A DNA stretch of 64,000 nt from Pseudomonas sp. A-1 (GCF_004801855.1 NZ_SSTC01000021.1:1-64000); one strand, 5' to 3'; counted from the stretch's first letter, positions 50,102 to 61,467 are shown. The notes: a model not told the origin generated them from the sequence alone. Made by a program: numbers and translations.

Positions 50102-50686
50102 ATGACCGAATTCGCCCTCATCCTGGTCAGCGCCATTCTGGTCAACAACTTCGTGTTGGTGCAGTTCCTTGGCCTCTGCCCGTTCATGGGGGTTTCGAAG
50201 AAGATCGAAACCGCCATCGGCCTGGCGCTGGCCACCACCTTCGTGCTGACCCTGGCCGCCATGTGCTGCTACCTGGTGCAGCAGTACGTGCTCAAGCCGC
50301 TGGATCTCGAGTTCCTCAAGACCATCACCTTCATCCTGGTGATCGCCGTGGTGGTGCAGTTCACCGAGATGGTGGTGAACAAGACCAGTCCCGTGCTGTA
50401 CCGCGTGCTCGGCATCTTCCTGCCGCTGATCACCACCAACTGCATCGTGCTCGGCGTGGCCCTGCTCAACGCCAACAAGGCCGAGTTCACCTTCTTCACC
50501 GCCACCGCCAACGGCTTCGCCGCCGGCCTGGGCTTCTCCCTGGTGCTGGTGCTGTTCGCCGCCATGCGCGAACGCATCGCCATCGCCGACGTGCCCAAGC
50601 CGTTCCGCGGCGCGGCCATCGGCCTGGTCACCGCCGGCCTGATGTCGCTGGCGTTCATGGGCTTCACCGGATTGATCAAGCTATGA
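50102..50686 (+). CDS. rnfA: Rnf complex subunit RnfA
   Basis: 194 residues, six membrane helices. Part of the ion-pumping ferredoxin:NAD oxidoreductase of the inner membrane; in E. coli the same complex (Rsx) keeps SoxR reduced. Signature segments are [23 protein letters not shown] and [15 protein letters not shown]; their cysteines bind the buried Fe-S cluster shared with RnfE. Start at 50102 ([16 protein letters not shown]). The stop overlaps the rnfB start. Confidence 0.96.
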   Translation: MTEFALILVSAILVNNFVLVQFLGLCPFMGVSKKIETAIGLALATTFVLTLAAMCCYLVQQYVLKPLDLEFLKTITFILVIAVVVQFTEMVVNKTSPVLYRVLGIFLPLITTNCIVLGVALLNANKAEFTFFTATANGFAAGLGFSLVLVLFAAMRERIAIADVPKPFRGAAIGLVTAGLMSLAFMGFTGLIKL

Positions 50687-51258
50687 GTCTGGTCCTCATT
50701 GCCGTCGTTGCCCTGGCCGCGATCTGCCTGATCGCCGGCGCCATCCTCGGCTATGCCGCGGTGCGTTTCCGCGTCGAGGGCGACCCCATCGTCGAGCAGA
50801 TCAACGCCCTGCTGCCGCAGACCCAGTGCGGCCAGTGCGGCTACCCGGGCTGCAAGCCCTACGCAGAGGCCATCGCCGGCGGCGACAAGATCAACAAGTG
50901 CCCGCCCGGCGGGCAGACCACCGTGCAGGCGCTGGCCGACCTGCTCGACGTCGAGGCCGAACCGCTCGACGCCGCCGGCGGCGAGAAGCCGCGCATGGTC
51001 GCCTTCATCCGCGAGGCCGAGTGCATCGGCTGCACCAAGTGCCTGCAGGCCTGCCCGGTCGACGCCATCGTCGGCGCGGCGCGGCAGATGCACACGGTGA
51101 TCAAGGACGAGTGCACCGGCTGCGACCTGTGCGTGGAGCCCTGCCCGGTGGACTGCATCGACATGCTCGAGGTGGGCGGCAGCGTGCAGAACTGGAAGTG
51201 GGAGCGCCCGCTCCCGCCCGGCCAATTGATCGCCAGCGACCGGGAGCAGGCCGCATGA
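50683..51258 (+). CDS. rnfB: Rnf complex subunit RnfB
   Basis: 191 residues. An N-terminal membrane anchor ([22 protein letters not shown]) holds a cytoplasmic Fe-S domain. First comes the CGQCGYPGC...CPPGG cluster, then two ferredoxin 4Fe-4S motifs, [14 protein letters not shown] and [14 protein letters not shown]. It is the entry point for electrons from ferredoxin. The ATG overlaps the rnfA stop (ATGA) and its own stop overlaps the rnfC start. Confidence 0.96.
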   Translation: MSLVLIAVVALAAICLIAGAILGYAAVRFRVEGDPIVEQINALLPQTQCGQCGYPGCKPYAEAIAGGDKINKCPPGGQTTVQALADLLDVEAEPLDAAGGEKPRMVAFIREAECIGCTKCLQACPVDAIVGAARQMHTVIKDECTGCDLCVEPCPVDCIDMLEVGGSVQNWKWERPLPPGQLIASDREQAA

Positions 51259-53744
51259 ACGTACGCGCGAAGATCTGGGACATCCCCGGCGGCATCCATC
51301 CGCCGGAGCGCAAGGAACTGTCCAACCGCACACCGATCCAGTCGGCGCCGCTGCCCAGGCAGCTGACCCTGCCGCTCAGCCAGCACATCGGCGCGCCGGC
51401 CGAACCCTGCGTGGCAGTCGGCGAGCGGGTGCGCAAGGGCCAGAAGATCGCCGAGGCCGCCGGCTTCGTCAGCGTCCCGGTGCATGCGCCGACCTCCGGC
51501 ACCGTGACCTTCATCGGCCCGCAGCCCTACCCGCACGCCTCCGGCATGCTGGCCCCGGCCATCGTCATCGAGGCCGACGGTCTGGACGAATGGTGCGAGC
51601 TGGCCCCCTGCGCCGACTTCCGCGCCCTGGCGCCCGAGGAGCTGCTGGGGAGGATCCGCGACGCCGGCATCAACGGCCTGGGCGGCGCCGGTTTCCCCAC
51701 CGCGGTCAAGCTCACCGCGCGGCCGCAGCAGAAGATCCACACCCTGGTGATCAACGGCACCGAGTGCGAGCCGTACATCACCGCCGACGATGTGCTGATG
51801 CGCGAGAAGGCCGCCGAACTGGTGGTCGGCATCGACATCCTGGCCCAGCTGATCCAGCCGGACGAGGTGCTGATCGGCATCGAGGACAACAAGCCGGAGG
51901 CCATCGCCGCGGTGCGCGCCGCCCTCGGCGAGCGCAGCTACCAGCTGCGCGTGTTCCCCACCAAATACCCGTCGGGGGGCGAGCGGCAGCTGATCCAGAT
52001 CCTCACCGGCCGCGAAGTGCCAGCCGGCGGCCTGCCGGCGGACATCGGCATGCTCTGCCAGAACGTCGGCACCGCGGTGGCGGTGCACGACGCCGTGGTG
52101 CTCGGCCGGCCGCTGATCGCGCGGATCGTCACCCTCACCGGCGAGGCGCTGGCCCGGCCGATGAACGTCGAGGCGCTGATCGGCACTCCGGTCGGCGAGC
52201 TGCTGGCCTTCGCCGGCCTCGACGCGAACAAGATGGACCGCCTGATCATGGGCGGACCGATGATGGGCTTCACCCTGCCGGCACTCGACGTGCCGCTGGT
52301 CAAGACCACCAACTGCCTGCTGGCGCCGACAAGCAAGGAACTGCCGCCGCCGCCGCCGGCCATGCCGTGCATCCGCTGCGGCGAGTGCGCCCTGGCCTGT
52401 CCGGCCAGCCTGCTGCCGCAGCAGCTGCACTTCTTCGCCCTCGGCCAGGAGCACGAGCAGCTCAAGGCGCACAACCTGTTCGACTGCATCGAGTGCGGCG
52501 CCTGCGCTTATGTCTGCCCGTCGAGCATCCCGCTGGTGCAGTACTACCGGGCGGCCAAGGCGGAAATCCGCGAGCTGGAGCAGAAGCAGCAGAAGGCCGA
52601 GCACTCCAAGCAGCGCTTCGAGCTGCGCCAGGAGCGCCTGCGCCGCGAGGAAGAGCGCAAGGAAGAGGAGCGCAAGGCGCGCGCCGAGAAGGCCGCACGC
52701 GCCAAGGCCGCCCAGGCCGAAACTGCCGCCAAGCCCGAGGAAGCTGCCGCACCGGCCTCCAGCGCGGCGAGCGAGGAACTCAAGCGCCTGAAGATCGAGG
52801 CCAGCATGGCCCAGGTGGCGCTGAAGAAGGCCGAGAAGCAACTGGCCCAGCACGATACACCCGAACTGCACGCCCAGGTCGCCGAGCTGCGCGCCGCGCT
52901 GGAAGCCGCACAGAAGGCCCTCGCCGAAGCCCAGGCCTCCGCTCCGGCCGCGCCCGCCGCCGCCAAGCCGGCCGGCGACGAGGCGCTGAAGAAGGCCAAG
53001 ATCGAAGCCGCCATGCTCAAGGCGCAGATCCGCAAGCTGGAGAAGCTCGAGGCCCCGGACGCCGAACAGCAGGCCGAACTGGCGAAGCTGCGCGAGCAGC
53101 TCGCCGCCGCCGACCAGGCGCTGGCCGCCGCCGAAAGCGCCGCGCCCGCTCCCGCCGCCGCCAGGCCGGCCGGCGACGAGGCTTTGAAGAAGGCCAAGAT
53201 CGAGGCCGCCATGCTCAAGGCGCAGATCCGCAAGCTGGAGAAGCTCGAGGCCCCGGACGCCGAACAGCAGGCCGAACTGGCCAGGCTGCGCGAGCAGCAG
53301 GCGCACGCGGAGAAGGCCCTGGCCACGCTGGAACAGCAGGCCGCCGCACCGGCGCCCGCGCCGGCCGAACCGGCCAGGGCCGAGATCGACCCGCTGAAGA
53401 AGGCCAAGGTCGAGCTGGCGATGAAGCGCGCCGAGCTGAAGAAGGCCGAGAAGGCTGGCGCGGGCGAAGCCGAGCTGGCCCGGCTGCGCGAGGCGCTGGC
53501 AGGCGCCGAGCAGGCCCTGCACGCCGCCGAGGACGCCTCCAGCAAGCCGGCGCCGGAGCTGGTGCGCACCGACAAGCGCCCGGTCGACGAGGCCACCCGC
53601 GCCCTGAAGACCGAGGTCGCCTTCGCCCGCGCCGACCTGCGCAAGCTGGAGCGCGACGAGAACGCCGACCCGGCCGCGCTGGAGGCTGCTCGCGCGCGAC
53701 TGGCCGAGGCCGAAGGCAGGCTGGCGGAGCAGCAGAGCACATGA
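51255..53744 (+). CDS. rnfC: Rnf complex subunit RnfC with a long repetitive coiled-coil tail
   Basis: 829 residues. Residues 1-450 are the core: [26 protein letters not shown] and [12 protein letters not shown] (NADH and FMN binding), and two 4Fe-4S motifs, [15 protein letters not shown] and [15 protein letters not shown]. Residues about 435-829 are a charged coiled coil of Ala/Glu/Lys, longer than in most RnfC. It contains a tandem duplication: the block from [20 protein letters not shown] to QQAEL occurs twice, encoded at about 52976-53081 and 53174-53279. The role of the tail is unknown. Confidence 0.94.
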   Translation: MNVRAKIWDIPGGIHPPERKELSNRTPIQSAPLPRQLTLPLSQHIGAPAEPCVAVGERVRKGQKIAEAAGFVSVPVHAPTSGTVTFIGPQPYPHASGMLAPAIVIEADGLDEWCELAPCADFRALAPEELLGRIRDAGINGLGGAGFPTAVKLTARPQQKIHTLVINGTECEPYITADDVLMREKAAELVVGIDILAQLIQPDEVLIGIEDNKPEAIAAVRAALGERSYQLRVFPTKYPSGGERQLIQILTGREVPAGGLPADIGMLCQNVGTAVAVHDAVVLGRPLIARIVTLTGEALARPMNVEALIGTPVGELLAFAGLDANKMDRLIMGGPMMGFTLPALDVPLVKTTNCLLAPTSKELPPPPPAMPCIRCGECALACPASLLPQQLHFFALGQEHEQLKAHNLFDCIECGACAYVCPSSIPLVQYYRAAKAEIRELEQKQQKAEHSKQRFELRQERLRREEERKEEERKARAEKAARAKAAQAETAAKPEEAAAPASSAASEELKRLKIEASMAQVALKKAEKQLAQHDTPELHAQVAELRAALEAAQKALAEAQASAPAAPAAAKPAGDEALKKAKIEAAMLKAQIRKLEKLEAPDAEQQAELAKLREQLAAADQALAAAESAAPAPAAARPAGDEALKKAKIEAAMLKAQIRKLEKLEAPDAEQQAELARLREQQAHAEKALATLEQQAAAPAPAPAEPARAEIDPLKKAKVELAMKRAELKKAEKAGAGEAELARLREALAGAEQALHAAEDASSKPAPELVRTDKRPVDEATRALKTEVAFARADLRKLERDENADPAALEAARARLAEAEGRLAEQQST

Positions 53745-53746
53745 CC

Positions 53747-53811
53747 GTAGGGTGGGTTAGCCGCCTGCGGCGTAACCCACCGATGCCGGCGACAGCCGTA
53801 ACCCACCCTAC
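53747..53811 (+). repeat. Palindromic repeat between rnfC and rnfD
   Basis: GTAGGGTGGGTTA (53747-53759) pairs with TAACCCACCCTAC (53799-53811), and an inner copy, GTAACCCACC, lies at 53772-53781. This REP-like insertion fills most of the 143-base gap between two genes that normally abut. Confidence 0.8.
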
Positions 53812-53887
53812 GAACCCCAAGATCATCGCCGGTCACCACCGGCAGGCGGAGGGCAACCTCCCCAGGCAAGCCCACAACGGAGCACCC

Positions 53888-54943
53888 ATGGCCCTGCCCC
53901 GCATCACCTCGCCCCACGCCACGGGCAGCAACCGCACCCAGAAGGTCATGCAGCTGGTGCTGCTGGCCACCGTGCCCGGCATCCTGGTGCTGACCTGGCT
54001 GTACGGCTTCGGCACGCTGATCAACCTCCTCTGGGCCAGCGCCGTCGCCCTCGGCTGCGAAGCCGCGGTGCTGCGCCTGCGCCGGCGCCCGGTGGCCTTC
54101 TTCCTGCGCGACTACAGCGCGGTGCTCACCGCCGTGCTGCTGGCCCTGGCCCTGCCGCCCTACTCGCCCTGGTGGCTGACCCTGGTAGCCACCGCCTTCG
54201 CCATCGTGTTCGGCAAGCAGCTGTTCGGCGGCCTCGGCCAGAACCCGTTCAACCCGGCGATGCTCGGCTACGTGGTGGCGCTGATCTCCTTCCCGGTGGA
54301 GATGACCAGCTGGCCGGCGCCGCGCGGCTTCGAGGCGGTCAGCCCGACCCTCGGCCTGGTCGAGGGCCTGCAGCGCATCCTCGGCCTGACCGCCGGCCTG
54401 CCGGACGCCTGGACCCAGGCCACTGCGCTGGACGCGCTCAAGGTCAACAAGAGCCTGACCATCGCCGAGCTGTGGCAGAGCAACCCGGCGTTCGGCAGCC
54501 TCGGCGGCTACGGCGCCGAGGCGGTCAACCTGGCCTTCCTCGCCGGCGGCCTGTTCCTGCTGTACAAGCAGGTGTTCACCTGGCACGCGCCGGTCGGCAT
54601 GCTCGCCGCCCTCGGCCTGATGAGCCTGCTGTTCTGGAACGGCTCGGGCTCCGACTCCAACGGCTCGCCGCTGTTCCACCTGCTCACCGGCGCCAGCATG
54701 CTCGGCGCGTTCTTCATCGTCACCGACCCGGTGTCCGGCGCCACCAGCCTGCTCGGCCGGGTGATCTTCGGTGCCGGCGTCGGCATCCTCGCCTACGTGA
54801 TCCGCACCTGGGGCGGCTACCCGGACGGCGTGGCCTTCGCCGTGCTGCTGATGAACCTGGCCGCGCCGACCATCGACTACTACACCCGTCCGCGCACCTA
54901 CGGCCACCGCAAGCCGGAACGCGGCTTCAAGCTGGGAGACTGA
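53888..54943 (+). CDS. rnfD: Rnf complex subunit RnfD
   Basis: 351 residues with about ten membrane helices. Carries a covalent FMN on the threonine of the DxxSGAT-like site, here [12 protein letters not shown] near residue 280. Other family marks are [25 protein letters not shown] and [19 protein letters not shown]. Start at 53888 ([13 protein letters not shown]). It follows a REP-like palindrome and precedes rnfG by 4 bases. Confidence 0.96.
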   Translation: MALPRITSPHATGSNRTQKVMQLVLLATVPGILVLTWLYGFGTLINLLWASAVALGCEAAVLRLRRRPVAFFLRDYSAVLTAVLLALALPPYSPWWLTLVATAFAIVFGKQLFGGLGQNPFNPAMLGYVVALISFPVEMTSWPAPRGFEAVSPTLGLVEGLQRILGLTAGLPDAWTQATALDALKVNKSLTIAELWQSNPAFGSLGGYGAEAVNLAFLAGGLFLLYKQVFTWHAPVGMLAALGLMSLLFWNGSGSDSNGSPLFHLLTGASMLGAFFIVTDPVSGATSLLGRVIFGAGVGILAYVIRTWGGYPDGVAFAVLLMNLAAPTIDYYTRPRTYGHRKPERGFKLGD

Positions 54944-54947
54944 GGCC

Positions 54948-55607
54948 ATGCTGCCGGAAATGCCGCGCTCGATGCTGCGCAACGCCCTGATCCTCGGCCT
55001 GTTCGCCGTCGCCACCGTCGGCGTGGTGGCCGTCACCCAGCAGGGCACCGCCTCGCGCATCGCCGCTGCCGAACGCGAGGCGCAGGTGCGTGCGCTGGCC
55101 GAGATCCTGCCGCAGGGCAGCTACGACAACCACCTGCTGGACAATCGCCTCGACCTCGTCGACCCGCTGCTCGGCAGCGACAGGCCGTTGCCGGCCTACC
55201 TGGCGCTGAAGGGTGGCCAGCCGAGCGCCATAATCCTCCAGGCCGTGGCCCCGGACGGCTACAGCGGCAGCATCCGCCTGCTGGTCGGCATCCACGCCGA
55301 CGGCCGCCTGGCCGGCGTGCGCGTGCTGGCGCACAAGGAAACCCCGGGCCTGGGCGACAAGATCGAGCTGGCCAAGAGCCCCTGGGTGCTGGCCTTCAAC
55401 GGCAAGTCGCTGGTCGACCCGGGCGAGGCCGGTTGGGGCGTGAAGAAGGACCAGGGCGTGTTCGACCAGTTCGCCGGCGCCACCATCACCCCGCGTGCGG
55501 TGGTCAAGGCGGTACACCACGCCCTGCAGTATTTCGACGGGCACAAGGCCGAGCTGTTCGCCCAGGCCGCCGCCCAACCGACGCCCGAACAGGAGCGCGC
55601 GCAATGA
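54948..55607 (+). CDS. rnfG: Rnf complex subunit RnfG
   Basis: 219 residues. One membrane helix ([19 protein letters not shown]) and a periplasmic domain with the covalent-FMN threonine in [15 protein letters not shown], near residue 182. The segment [19 protein letters not shown] is typical of the FMN-binding domain. A methionine four codons in is another possible start. It overlaps rnfE by 4 bases (ATGA). Confidence 0.95.
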   Translation: MLPEMPRSMLRNALILGLFAVATVGVVAVTQQGTASRIAAAEREAQVRALAEILPQGSYDNHLLDNRLDLVDPLLGSDRPLPAYLALKGGQPSAIILQAVAPDGYSGSIRLLVGIHADGRLAGVRVLAHKETPGLGDKIELAKSPWVLAFNGKSLVDPGEAGWGVKKDQGVFDQFAGATITPRAVVKAVHHALQYFDGHKAELFAQAAAQPTPEQERAQ

Positions 55608-56320
55608 GCCAGAGCTACCGCGAAATCGCCGTCAACGGCCTGTGGAAGAACAACCCCGGCCTGGTCCAGCTGCTCGGCCTGTGCCCGCTGCTCGGCACCA
55701 GCAACTCGACGGTCAACGCCCTCGGCCTCGGCCTCGCCACCGCGCTGGTGCTGGCCTGCTCCAACGCCGCGGTGTCGAGCATCCGCAGCGTGACCCAGAC
55801 CGCCGTGCGCCTGCCGGCCTTCGTGATGATCATCGCCGCGCTGACCACCTGCATCGAGCTGTTGATGCAGGCGTTCACCTACGAGCTGTACCAGATCCTC
55901 GGCATCTTCATCCCGCTGATCACCACCAACTGCGTGATCCTCGGCCGTGCCGACGGTTTCGCGGCGAAGAACGGCGTCGCCCGCTCGGCGTTCGACGGCC
56001 TGATGATGGGCACCGGCTTCGGCCTGGTGCTGCTGGCGCTCGGCGCCATCCGCGAGCTGCTCGGCACCGGCACGCTGTTCGCCAACATGGAGCTGCTGTT
56101 CGGCCCGATCGCCGCCAGCTGGGAACTCAACCTGTTCGGCAGCGACTACAAGGGCTTCCTGCTGGCCATCCTGCCGCCCGGCGCCTTCCTGGTGCTGGGC
56201 CTGCTGATCGCCGGCAAGAACATCCTCGACGAGCGCGCCGAAGAACGCGCCAGGGCCAGCCAGCCGGCTCCCGAGCCCGCACCGAGCCGCCGCGTGCGCG
56301 TCACCGGAGTGGTGGAATGA
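55604..56320 (+). CDS. rnfE: Rnf complex subunit RnfE
   Basis: 238 residues, six membrane helices, related to RnfA in reverse topology. Key segments are [20 protein letters not shown] and [21 protein letters not shown], whose cysteines join those of RnfA at the membrane Fe-S cluster. A soluble, charged C-terminal end of about 30 residues follows. Its stop overlaps the nth start (ATGA), keeping the Pseudomonas rnf-nth arrangement. Confidence 0.95.
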   Translation: MSQSYREIAVNGLWKNNPGLVQLLGLCPLLGTSNSTVNALGLGLATALVLACSNAAVSSIRSVTQTAVRLPAFVMIIAALTTCIELLMQAFTYELYQILGIFIPLITTNCVILGRADGFAAKNGVARSAFDGLMMGTGFGLVLLALGAIRELLGTGTLFANMELLFGPIAASWELNLFGSDYKGFLLAILPPGAFLVLGLLIAGKNILDERAEERARASQPAPEPAPSRRVRVTGVVE

Positions 56321-56955
56321 ATGCGGCCAAGCGCGCGGAGATCTTCCGCCGCCTGAAGGAGGACAATCCCGAGCCGACCACCGAGCTGGAATACCAGAGC
56401 GTCTTCGAGCTGCTGGTGGCGGTGATCCTCTCCGCCCAGGCCACCGACGTCGGCGTCAACAAGGCCACCGCCAGGCTGTTCCCGGTGGCCAACACTCCGG
56501 AGGCGATCCACGCCCTCGGCGTCGAGGGCCTCGAGCAGTACATCAAGACCATCGGCCTGTACCGCAGCAAGGCGAAGAACGTCATCGAGGCCTGCCGCCT
56601 GCTCATCGAGCGCCACGACAGCGTGGTGCCGAGCACCCGCGAGGAACTGGAGGCGCTGCCCGGGGTCGGCCGCAAGACCGCCAACGTGGTGCTCAACACC
56701 GCCTTCCGCCAGCCGGCCATGGCGGTCGACACCCACATCTTCCGGGTCAGCAACCGCACCGGCATCGCCCCCGGCAAGACCGTGCTGGAGGTGGAGAAGA
56801 AGCTGGTCAAGTTCGTGCCGAAGGAATATCTGCTCGACGCCCACCACTGGCTGATCCTGCACGGCCGCTACGTGTGCAAGGCGCGCAAGCCGCAGTGCGG
56901 CAGCTGCCGGATCGAGGATCTGTGCGAGTACAGGCACAAGACTTCCGACGATTGA
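56317..56955 (+). CDS. nth: Endonuclease III
   Basis: 212 residues. Base-excision repair glycosylase/lyase for oxidised pyrimidines. The catalytic K120 ([11 protein letters not shown]) and D138 ([12 protein letters not shown]) match E. coli numbering exactly. The 4Fe-4S cluster cysteines are C-x6-C-x2-C-x5-C in [18 protein letters not shown]. Its ATG overlaps the rnfE stop, so it is the last gene of the rnf operon; the pairing of an Fe-S repair enzyme with Rnf is widespread in gammaproteobacteria. Confidence 0.97.
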   Translation: MNAAKRAEIFRRLKEDNPEPTTELEYQSVFELLVAVILSAQATDVGVNKATARLFPVANTPEAIHALGVEGLEQYIKTIGLYRSKAKNVIEACRLLIERHDSVVPSTREELEALPGVGRKTANVVLNTAFRQPAMAVDTHIFRVSNRTGIAPGKTVLEVEKKLVKFVPKEYLLDAHHWLILHGRYVCKARKPQCGSCRIEDLCEYRHKTSDD

Positions 56956-57063
56956 TCCGATATAGGATTCCTTCTCAGGCGATAAATAAATTCTTTTTTA
57001 CCCTCCAGAATTTTGCCGCTATAAGGTGCGCAAAACGGTCCTCTGATCTCTGGAGTAGCAGTC

Positions 57064-57249
57064 ATGGCCCAAGCCAAACCCGACCTCGACCTGGATGAAG
57101 ACTTCGTCGTCGACGCCGAAGCGGATGACACCGACGCCAAGGATGCACCGACCAGCAAGAGCAACCTGGCCAAGCGCCGCGTGATCGACAACCTGCTGGA
57201 AGAGCGCCGCCTGAAGAAGCGGCTCGCCGACTACGACTTCGATCTGTAA
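57064..57249 (+). CDS. Small acidic protein of the PA3496 family
   Basis: 61 residues. The first half is very acidic (PDLDLDEDFVVDAEADDTDAKDA) and the second basic (NLAKRRVIDNLLEERRLKKRLADYDFDL). As I recall, the equivalent gene lies next to nth in P. aeruginosa (PA3496), supporting a true gene. The AT-rich stretch before it (56960-57030, with TATAAG near 57020) looks like a promoter. The ribosome site is weak. Function unknown. Confidence 0.8.
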   Translation: MAQAKPDLDLDEDFVVDAEADDTDAKDAPTSKSNLAKRRVIDNLLEERRLKKRLADYDFDL

Positions 57250-57300
57250 CCGCCCTCGCGTGCGGTCCGCGCCGCGCCCCTACCCTTGTCCTGCTTGCCA

Positions 57301-57323
57301 CCGCCCGGCCTCGCGCCGGGCGG
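57301..57323 (+). terminator. Hairpin after the PA3496-like gene
   Basis: Stem CCGCCCGG/CCGGGCGG with a 7-base loop, 52 bases past the stop, no T-run. Confidence 0.35.
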
Positions 57324-57486
57324 GGCTGTCCCTGCCGGCCGGCACTTTGCCGCGTCCCCTCGCGCGCCGTACAATCGCCCCCCTCTCGCACGAGGCCCCG
57401 CCCCGTGCCCTGCAGCATACGGACGGCGCTGCGCCGCCGTCGAAGACTGCAGCGCGGCGGTGTCCGGAACCACCGCGAGACAGTCC

Positions 57487-58710
57487 ATGAGCAATGCCAC
57501 CACCTCCCCACGCCCGCTACTGCAGCGGCTCGCCCGCACCAGCCTGGTCACCCAGATCGTCATCGGCCTGATCGCCGGCATCCTGCTCGCGCTGATCTCC
57601 CCGCAGGCAGGCCAGTCCGTCGGTTTCGTCGGCAACCTGTTCGTCGCCGCGCTCAAGGCCGTGGCGCCGCCACTGGTGTTCCTGCTGGTGACCTCGGCCA
57701 TCGCCAGCCACAAGCGCGGCCAGCAGACCCACATCCGCCCGGTGCTGGTCCTCTACCTGATCAGCACCCTGGCCGCAGCCCTGGTCGGCGTGAGCGCCAG
57801 CTTCCTGTTCCCCTCGACCCTGGTGCTGAACGGCACGGGCGCCGAGGCCAGCGCTCCCGGCGGCATCGGCGAGGTGCTGGCCGCGCTGCTGGGCAGCCTG
57901 CTCACCAACCCGGTGCGCGCCCTGCTCGACGCCAACTTCATCGGCATCCTGGCCTGGGCCATCGGCCTGGGCATCGCGCTGCGCCACGGCAGCGACACCA
58001 CCCGTACCGTGCTGCACGACCTGTCCCACGGCGTGTCGGAGATCGTCCGCGTGGTGATCCGCTTCGCCCCGCTGGGCGCCTTCGGTCTGGTCGCCGCGGC
58101 GCTGGCCGAGGCCGGCCTCGACGCGCTGCTCGGCTACGCCCGCCTGCTGGCAGTGCTGGTCGGCTGCATGCTGCTGGTCGCCCTGGTGGTCAACCCGCTG
58201 ATCGTGTACTGGAAGATCCGCCGCAACCCCTACCCGCTGGTGCTGACCTGCCTGCGCGAGAGCGGCATCACCGCCTTCTTCACCCGCAGCTCGGCGGCCA
58301 ACATCCCGGTCAACCTGCAGCTGTGCGAGCGCCTGGGCCTGCACGAGGACACCTACTCGGTATCGATCCCGCTGGGCGCCACCATCAACATGGCCGGCGC
58401 GGCCATCACCATCAGCGTGCTGACCCTGGCCGCGGTGCACACCCTGGGCATCGCCGTGGACATCCCCACCGCCCTGCTGCTCTGCGTGATCGCCTCGATC
58501 AGCGCCGCCGGCGTCTCCGGCGTGGCCGGCGGCTCGCTGCTGCTGATCCCGCTGGCCACCAGCCTGTTCGGCGTCCCCAGCGAGATCGCCATGCAGGTGG
58601 TGGCCATCGGCTTCATCATCAGCATCGTCCAGGACTCCACCGAGACCGCGCTGAACTCCTCCACCGACGTGCTGCTCACCGCTGCCGCCTGCATGGCGAA
58701 GCGGGACTGA
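57487..58710 (+). CDS. sstT: Serine/threonine:sodium symporter SstT
   Basis: 407 residues of the DAACS dicarboxylate/amino-acid:cation symporter family, in the inner membrane. The SstT form is marked by [39 protein letters not shown] (the re-entrant loop that binds sodium and substrate), and [21 protein letters not shown]. Eight membrane helices plus two re-entrant loops are expected. The ATG at 57487 is the family start; longer frames upstream lie in non-coding sequence. It stands alone. Confidence 0.94.
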   Translation: MSNATTSPRPLLQRLARTSLVTQIVIGLIAGILLALISPQAGQSVGFVGNLFVAALKAVAPPLVFLLVTSAIASHKRGQQTHIRPVLVLYLISTLAAALVGVSASFLFPSTLVLNGTGAEASAPGGIGEVLAALLGSLLTNPVRALLDANFIGILAWAIGLGIALRHGSDTTRTVLHDLSHGVSEIVRVVIRFAPLGAFGLVAAALAEAGLDALLGYARLLAVLVGCMLLVALVVNPLIVYWKIRRNPYPLVLTCLRESGITAFFTRSSAANIPVNLQLCERLGLHEDTYSVSIPLGATINMAGAAITISVLTLAAVHTLGIAVDIPTALLLCVIASISAAGVSGVAGGSLLLIPLATSLFGVPSEIAMQVVAIGFIISIVQDSTETALNSSTDVLLTAAACMAKRD

Positions 58711-58755
58711 CCGCCCGGCCCCCGTGCCTCCGCGCAGGCTGCACGGGCTCCGAAC

Positions 58756-60123
58756 TCAGGCGCCGGTCGAGGGGAACACCAGGACGAAGCGGGTACCCTC
58801 GGCATCGCTGCTCACCCGCACGCTGCCGCCGTGCAGCTGCATGATCGAGCGCACGATGGCCAGACCGAGGCCGCCGGTGTCGCCCGGCTGGGCCCGCGAA
58901 GGGTCGCAGCGGTAGAAGCGCTCGAACAGCCGCGGCAGGTGTTCGGCGCCGATCGGCTCGCCCGCGTTGTGCACGGCGATCTCCAGCGCCGTCGCCGTGC
59001 GCCGGCTGTCGATGCTCACCGCGGTGCCCGGCGTGGCATGGCGCAAGGCGTTGGCCAGCAGGTTGGCCAGCGCCCGGCGCAGCAGCTGGGCATCGGCCTG
59101 CAGGCTGCCCTGCGCGCGGTTGACCAGGCGCAGCTCGCGCTCCTCGGCCATGCCCTCGAAATACTCGCAGAGCTGCTCGGCCAGCCCGTGCAGGTCGACC
59201 GCCTCGCGACTGACCGAGGCCTGCGGCTGCTCGGTGCGGGCGAGGAACAGCATGCTGTCGATCATCCGCGCCAGCCGCTCGTATTCCTCCAGGCAGGAGG
59301 CCAGCAGGTTCTCGTACTCCTCGCTGCTGCGCGGCTGGCGCAGGGTCTGCTGGGTCTGGCCCATCAGGTTACCCAGCGGCGTGCGCATCTCGTGGGCGAG
59401 GTCCTCGGAAAAGCGCGACAGCTGGGCGAAGCCGTCCTCCAGGCGGGCGAGCATGCGGTCGAGGGCGACGCTCAGGCCGCGCAGCTCGCTGACCTGCTCG
59501 CCGCCGGCCAGGCGCAGGTGCAGGTGCTGCACGTCGATACCCTCGGCGCGCGCCGCCAGCCGGCGCAGCGGACCCAGGGCGCGCTGGCTGACCGCCCAGC
59601 CGAGCAGGAAGGCCAGCAGCGCGCCGACCGCCAGCGCCAGCCACAGCTTGAGGCGGTAGGCGGCGAGCATCTGCCCACGCTCGGCGAGCAGCTTGCCGGC
59701 GACCAGGGTCAGCGCGCCGTCCTCGCCGGCCACCTGCAGCCAGGCCAGTCGCGCGCTGCCGTCGGCGCTGTCGGCCAGGCGCACCTGCGCCGTCGCCGGC
59801 AGGCGCGGCAGCGCCAGTTGCGCCGGGTTGACCTCGATCAGCGCGCGACCCTCGGCGTCGAGCAGCCACAGCAGGCTGTCGCGGTTGCCGAGCATGTTGC
59901 CGTACAGCTGCGGACGCTGGCGCAGCGCATCGATGCTGGCGCTGTCGTCGAGCAGCCCGCGCATGCGCTCCAGGCGGCCGAGCAGCGCCTGGTCGTCGCG
60001 CCAGGCGATCTCGCGCTCCAGCGAGGCGTACAGGTAGAAGCCGATGACGCCGAGCAGCAGCACGCCGACCAGGGCGAACAGCAGCGCCAGGCGCAGGCTC
60101 AGGGCGCGCGGCCACAGGCTCAC
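58756..60123 (-). CDS. Sensor histidine kinase, CusS/CopS/HprS type
   Basis: 455 residues. Two membrane helices (about 11-32 and 159-178) enclose a periplasmic sensor domain of about 125 residues. A HAMP linker follows, then the HisKA domain with the phosphorylated H244 ([16 protein letters not shown]), and the ATPase domain with [38 protein letters not shown]. It starts with GTG at 60123, overlapping the regulator's stop by 4 bases (GTGA); GGAGGTGGCG is the ribosome site. No Met- or His-rich copper site is evident in the sensor domain, so the signal may not be copper. Confidence 0.9.
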   Translation of the reverse strand: MSLWPRALSLRLALLFALVGVLLLGVIGFYLYASLEREIAWRDDQALLGRLERMRGLLDDSASIDALRQRPQLYGNMLGNRDSLLWLLDAEGRALIEVNPAQLALPRLPATAQVRLADSADGSARLAWLQVAGEDGALTLVAGKLLAERGQMLAAYRLKLWLALAVGALLAFLLGWAVSQRALGPLRRLAARAEGIDVQHLHLRLAGGEQVSELRGLSVALDRMLARLEDGFAQLSRFSEDLAHEMRTPLGNLMGQTQQTLRQPRSSEEYENLLASCLEEYERLARMIDSMLFLARTEQPQASVSREAVDLHGLAEQLCEYFEGMAEERELRLVNRAQGSLQADAQLLRRALANLLANALRHATPGTAVSIDSRRTATALEIAVHNAGEPIGAEHLPRLFERFYRCDPSRAQPGDTGGLGLAIVRSIMQLHGGSVRVSSDAEGTRFVLVFPSTGA

Positions 60124-60791
60124 TCCGCCACCTCCAGCACGTAGCCCATGCCGCGCACGGTGTGGATCAGCTTGCACGGATAGGGATCGTCGACCTTGGC
60201 GCGCAGGCGGCGGATCGCCACGTCGACCACGTTGGTGTCGCTGTCGAAGTTCATCTGCCAGACCTGCGAGGCGATGAAGGCGCGCGACAGCACCTCGCCC
60301 TCGCGGCTGAGAAGCAGGTGCAGCAGGGCGAACTCCTTGTTGGTCAGGTTGAGGCGCTCGCCGCCGCGGGTCATCCGGCGGCGCAGCAGGTCGAGCTCGA
60401 GATCGGCGACCTGGAAGCGCTCGACCTCGCGCGGCGGGCCGCGGCGCAACAGGCTGCGCACCCGCGCCAGCAGCTCAGCGTAGGAGAACGGCTTGACCAG
60501 GTAGTCGTCGGCGCCCAGCTCCAGGCCGCGCACCCGGTCCTCCACCGCGTCGCGGGCGGTGAGGAACAGCACCGGGGTCGGCGCGCGGCGGCGGATCTCC
60601 TGCAGCAGCTGCCAGCCGTCCAGCCCCGGCAGCATGACGTCGAGGATGATCAGGTCGAACTCGCTTTCGCGGATCAGGTGCAGGCCGTCCAGGCCGTCGC
60701 GCGCCACCTCGACCAGATAGCCGTCCTCGCTCAGGCCCCGGCCCAGGTAATCCGCCGTCTTCGCCTCGTCTTCCACCACCAGTATGCGCAT
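60120..60791 (-). CDS. OmpR/PhoB-family response regulator, CusR/CopR/HprR type
   Basis: 223 residues. The receiver domain has D51 ([11 protein letters not shown]) and the [12 protein letters not shown] loop. The C-terminal winged helix ([72 protein letters not shown]) matches the heavy-metal/peroxide regulator branch: the [22 protein letters not shown] stretch is nearly invariant there. It leads the kinase and diverges from the HbpS/HIUH genes 142 bases away. Confidence 0.92.
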   Translation of the reverse strand: MRILVVEDEAKTADYLGRGLSEDGYLVEVARDGLDGLHLIRESEFDLIILDVMLPGLDGWQLLQEIRRRAPTPVLFLTARDAVEDRVRGLELGADDYLVKPFSYAELLARVRSLLRRGPPREVERFQVADLELDLLRRRMTRGGERLNLTNKEFALLHLLLSREGEVLSRAFIASQVWQMNFDSDTNVVDVAIRRLRAKVDDPYPCKLIHTVRGMGYVLEVAE

Positions 60792-60933
60792 CGCCGCCTC
60801 CTCCTCGCTGGCGCATAGGCTAGGCCTTCGCGCGCGTTTCGCCCATTACAAAGCGGTAATCCGCCGGCAATCGGTTTGAGCGGCAGCGCCTGCGAGGATG
60901 GCGACCGTTCCCAGCACAGCCACGGAGAAGCCC

Positions 60934-61434
60934 ATGTCCCAGCGTATCGCCCTGTTGTCCCTGCCCGGCCTCGCCCTGTGCGCCGCCAGTGCGCTGGCCG
61001 CGCCGGTCGGCGTCGCCGAGCGCGCCGACGTATCCCTCGAGCTGGCCAACCGCCTGCTCGACGCCACCCTCGCCGCCTGCCATGCCGACGGCCGCACCGC
61101 GGTGGCCGCGGTGCTCGACCGCGGCGGCAACCTGGTCGCCCTGCAGCGCGACGACAACGTCGGCCCGCACAACACCCTGGCCGCGCAGCGCAAGGCCTAC
61201 ACCGCGCTGTCGACCAAGACCCCCAGCGGCCTGCTCGCCGAGCGCGCCCGCAGCAACCCCGAGGCAGCCAACCTCAACACCCTGGACGAGCTGCTGCTGC
61301 TCGGCGGCGGCCTGCCGCTGAAGGTCGGCGACCAGGTGATCGGCGCCATCGGCGTGGCCGGCGCCGGTGGCGCGGCCAACGACGAGGCCTGCGCGCAGCA
61401 GGCCATCGACCGCGTCCTTACGCAAACCCTCTGA
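60934..61434 (+). CDS. Exported GlcG/HbpS (DUF336) family protein
   Basis: 166 residues with a signal peptide (LLSLPGLALCAASALAAP). The mature part is a full GlcG/HbpS domain: ANRLLDATLAACHADGRTAVAAVLDRGGNLVALQRDD, AAQRKAYTALSTKTPSG, GGLPLKVGDQVIGAIGVAGAGGAANDEACAQQAID. Streptomyces HbpS binds haem and modulates a histidine kinase under oxidative stress, so a like role with the neighbouring kinase is tempting (inference). GGAGAAG precedes the ATG. The HIUH gene follows after 33 bases. Confidence 0.88.
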   Translation: MSQRIALLSLPGLALCAASALAAPVGVAERADVSLELANRLLDATLAACHADGRTAVAAVLDRGGNLVALQRDDNVGPHNTLAAQRKAYTALSTKTPSGLLAERARSNPEAANLNTLDELLLLGGGLPLKVGDQVIGAIGVAGAGGAANDEACAQQAIDRVLTQTL

Positions 61435-61467
61435 ACCTTGCCAATCCACGAACCGAGGAGATCCTCC

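Noticed and set aside
60898-60934. Upstream ATG (60898) as start of the HbpS-like gene
   Set aside because: The added 12 residues spoil the signal peptide, and a good ribosome site stands before 60934.
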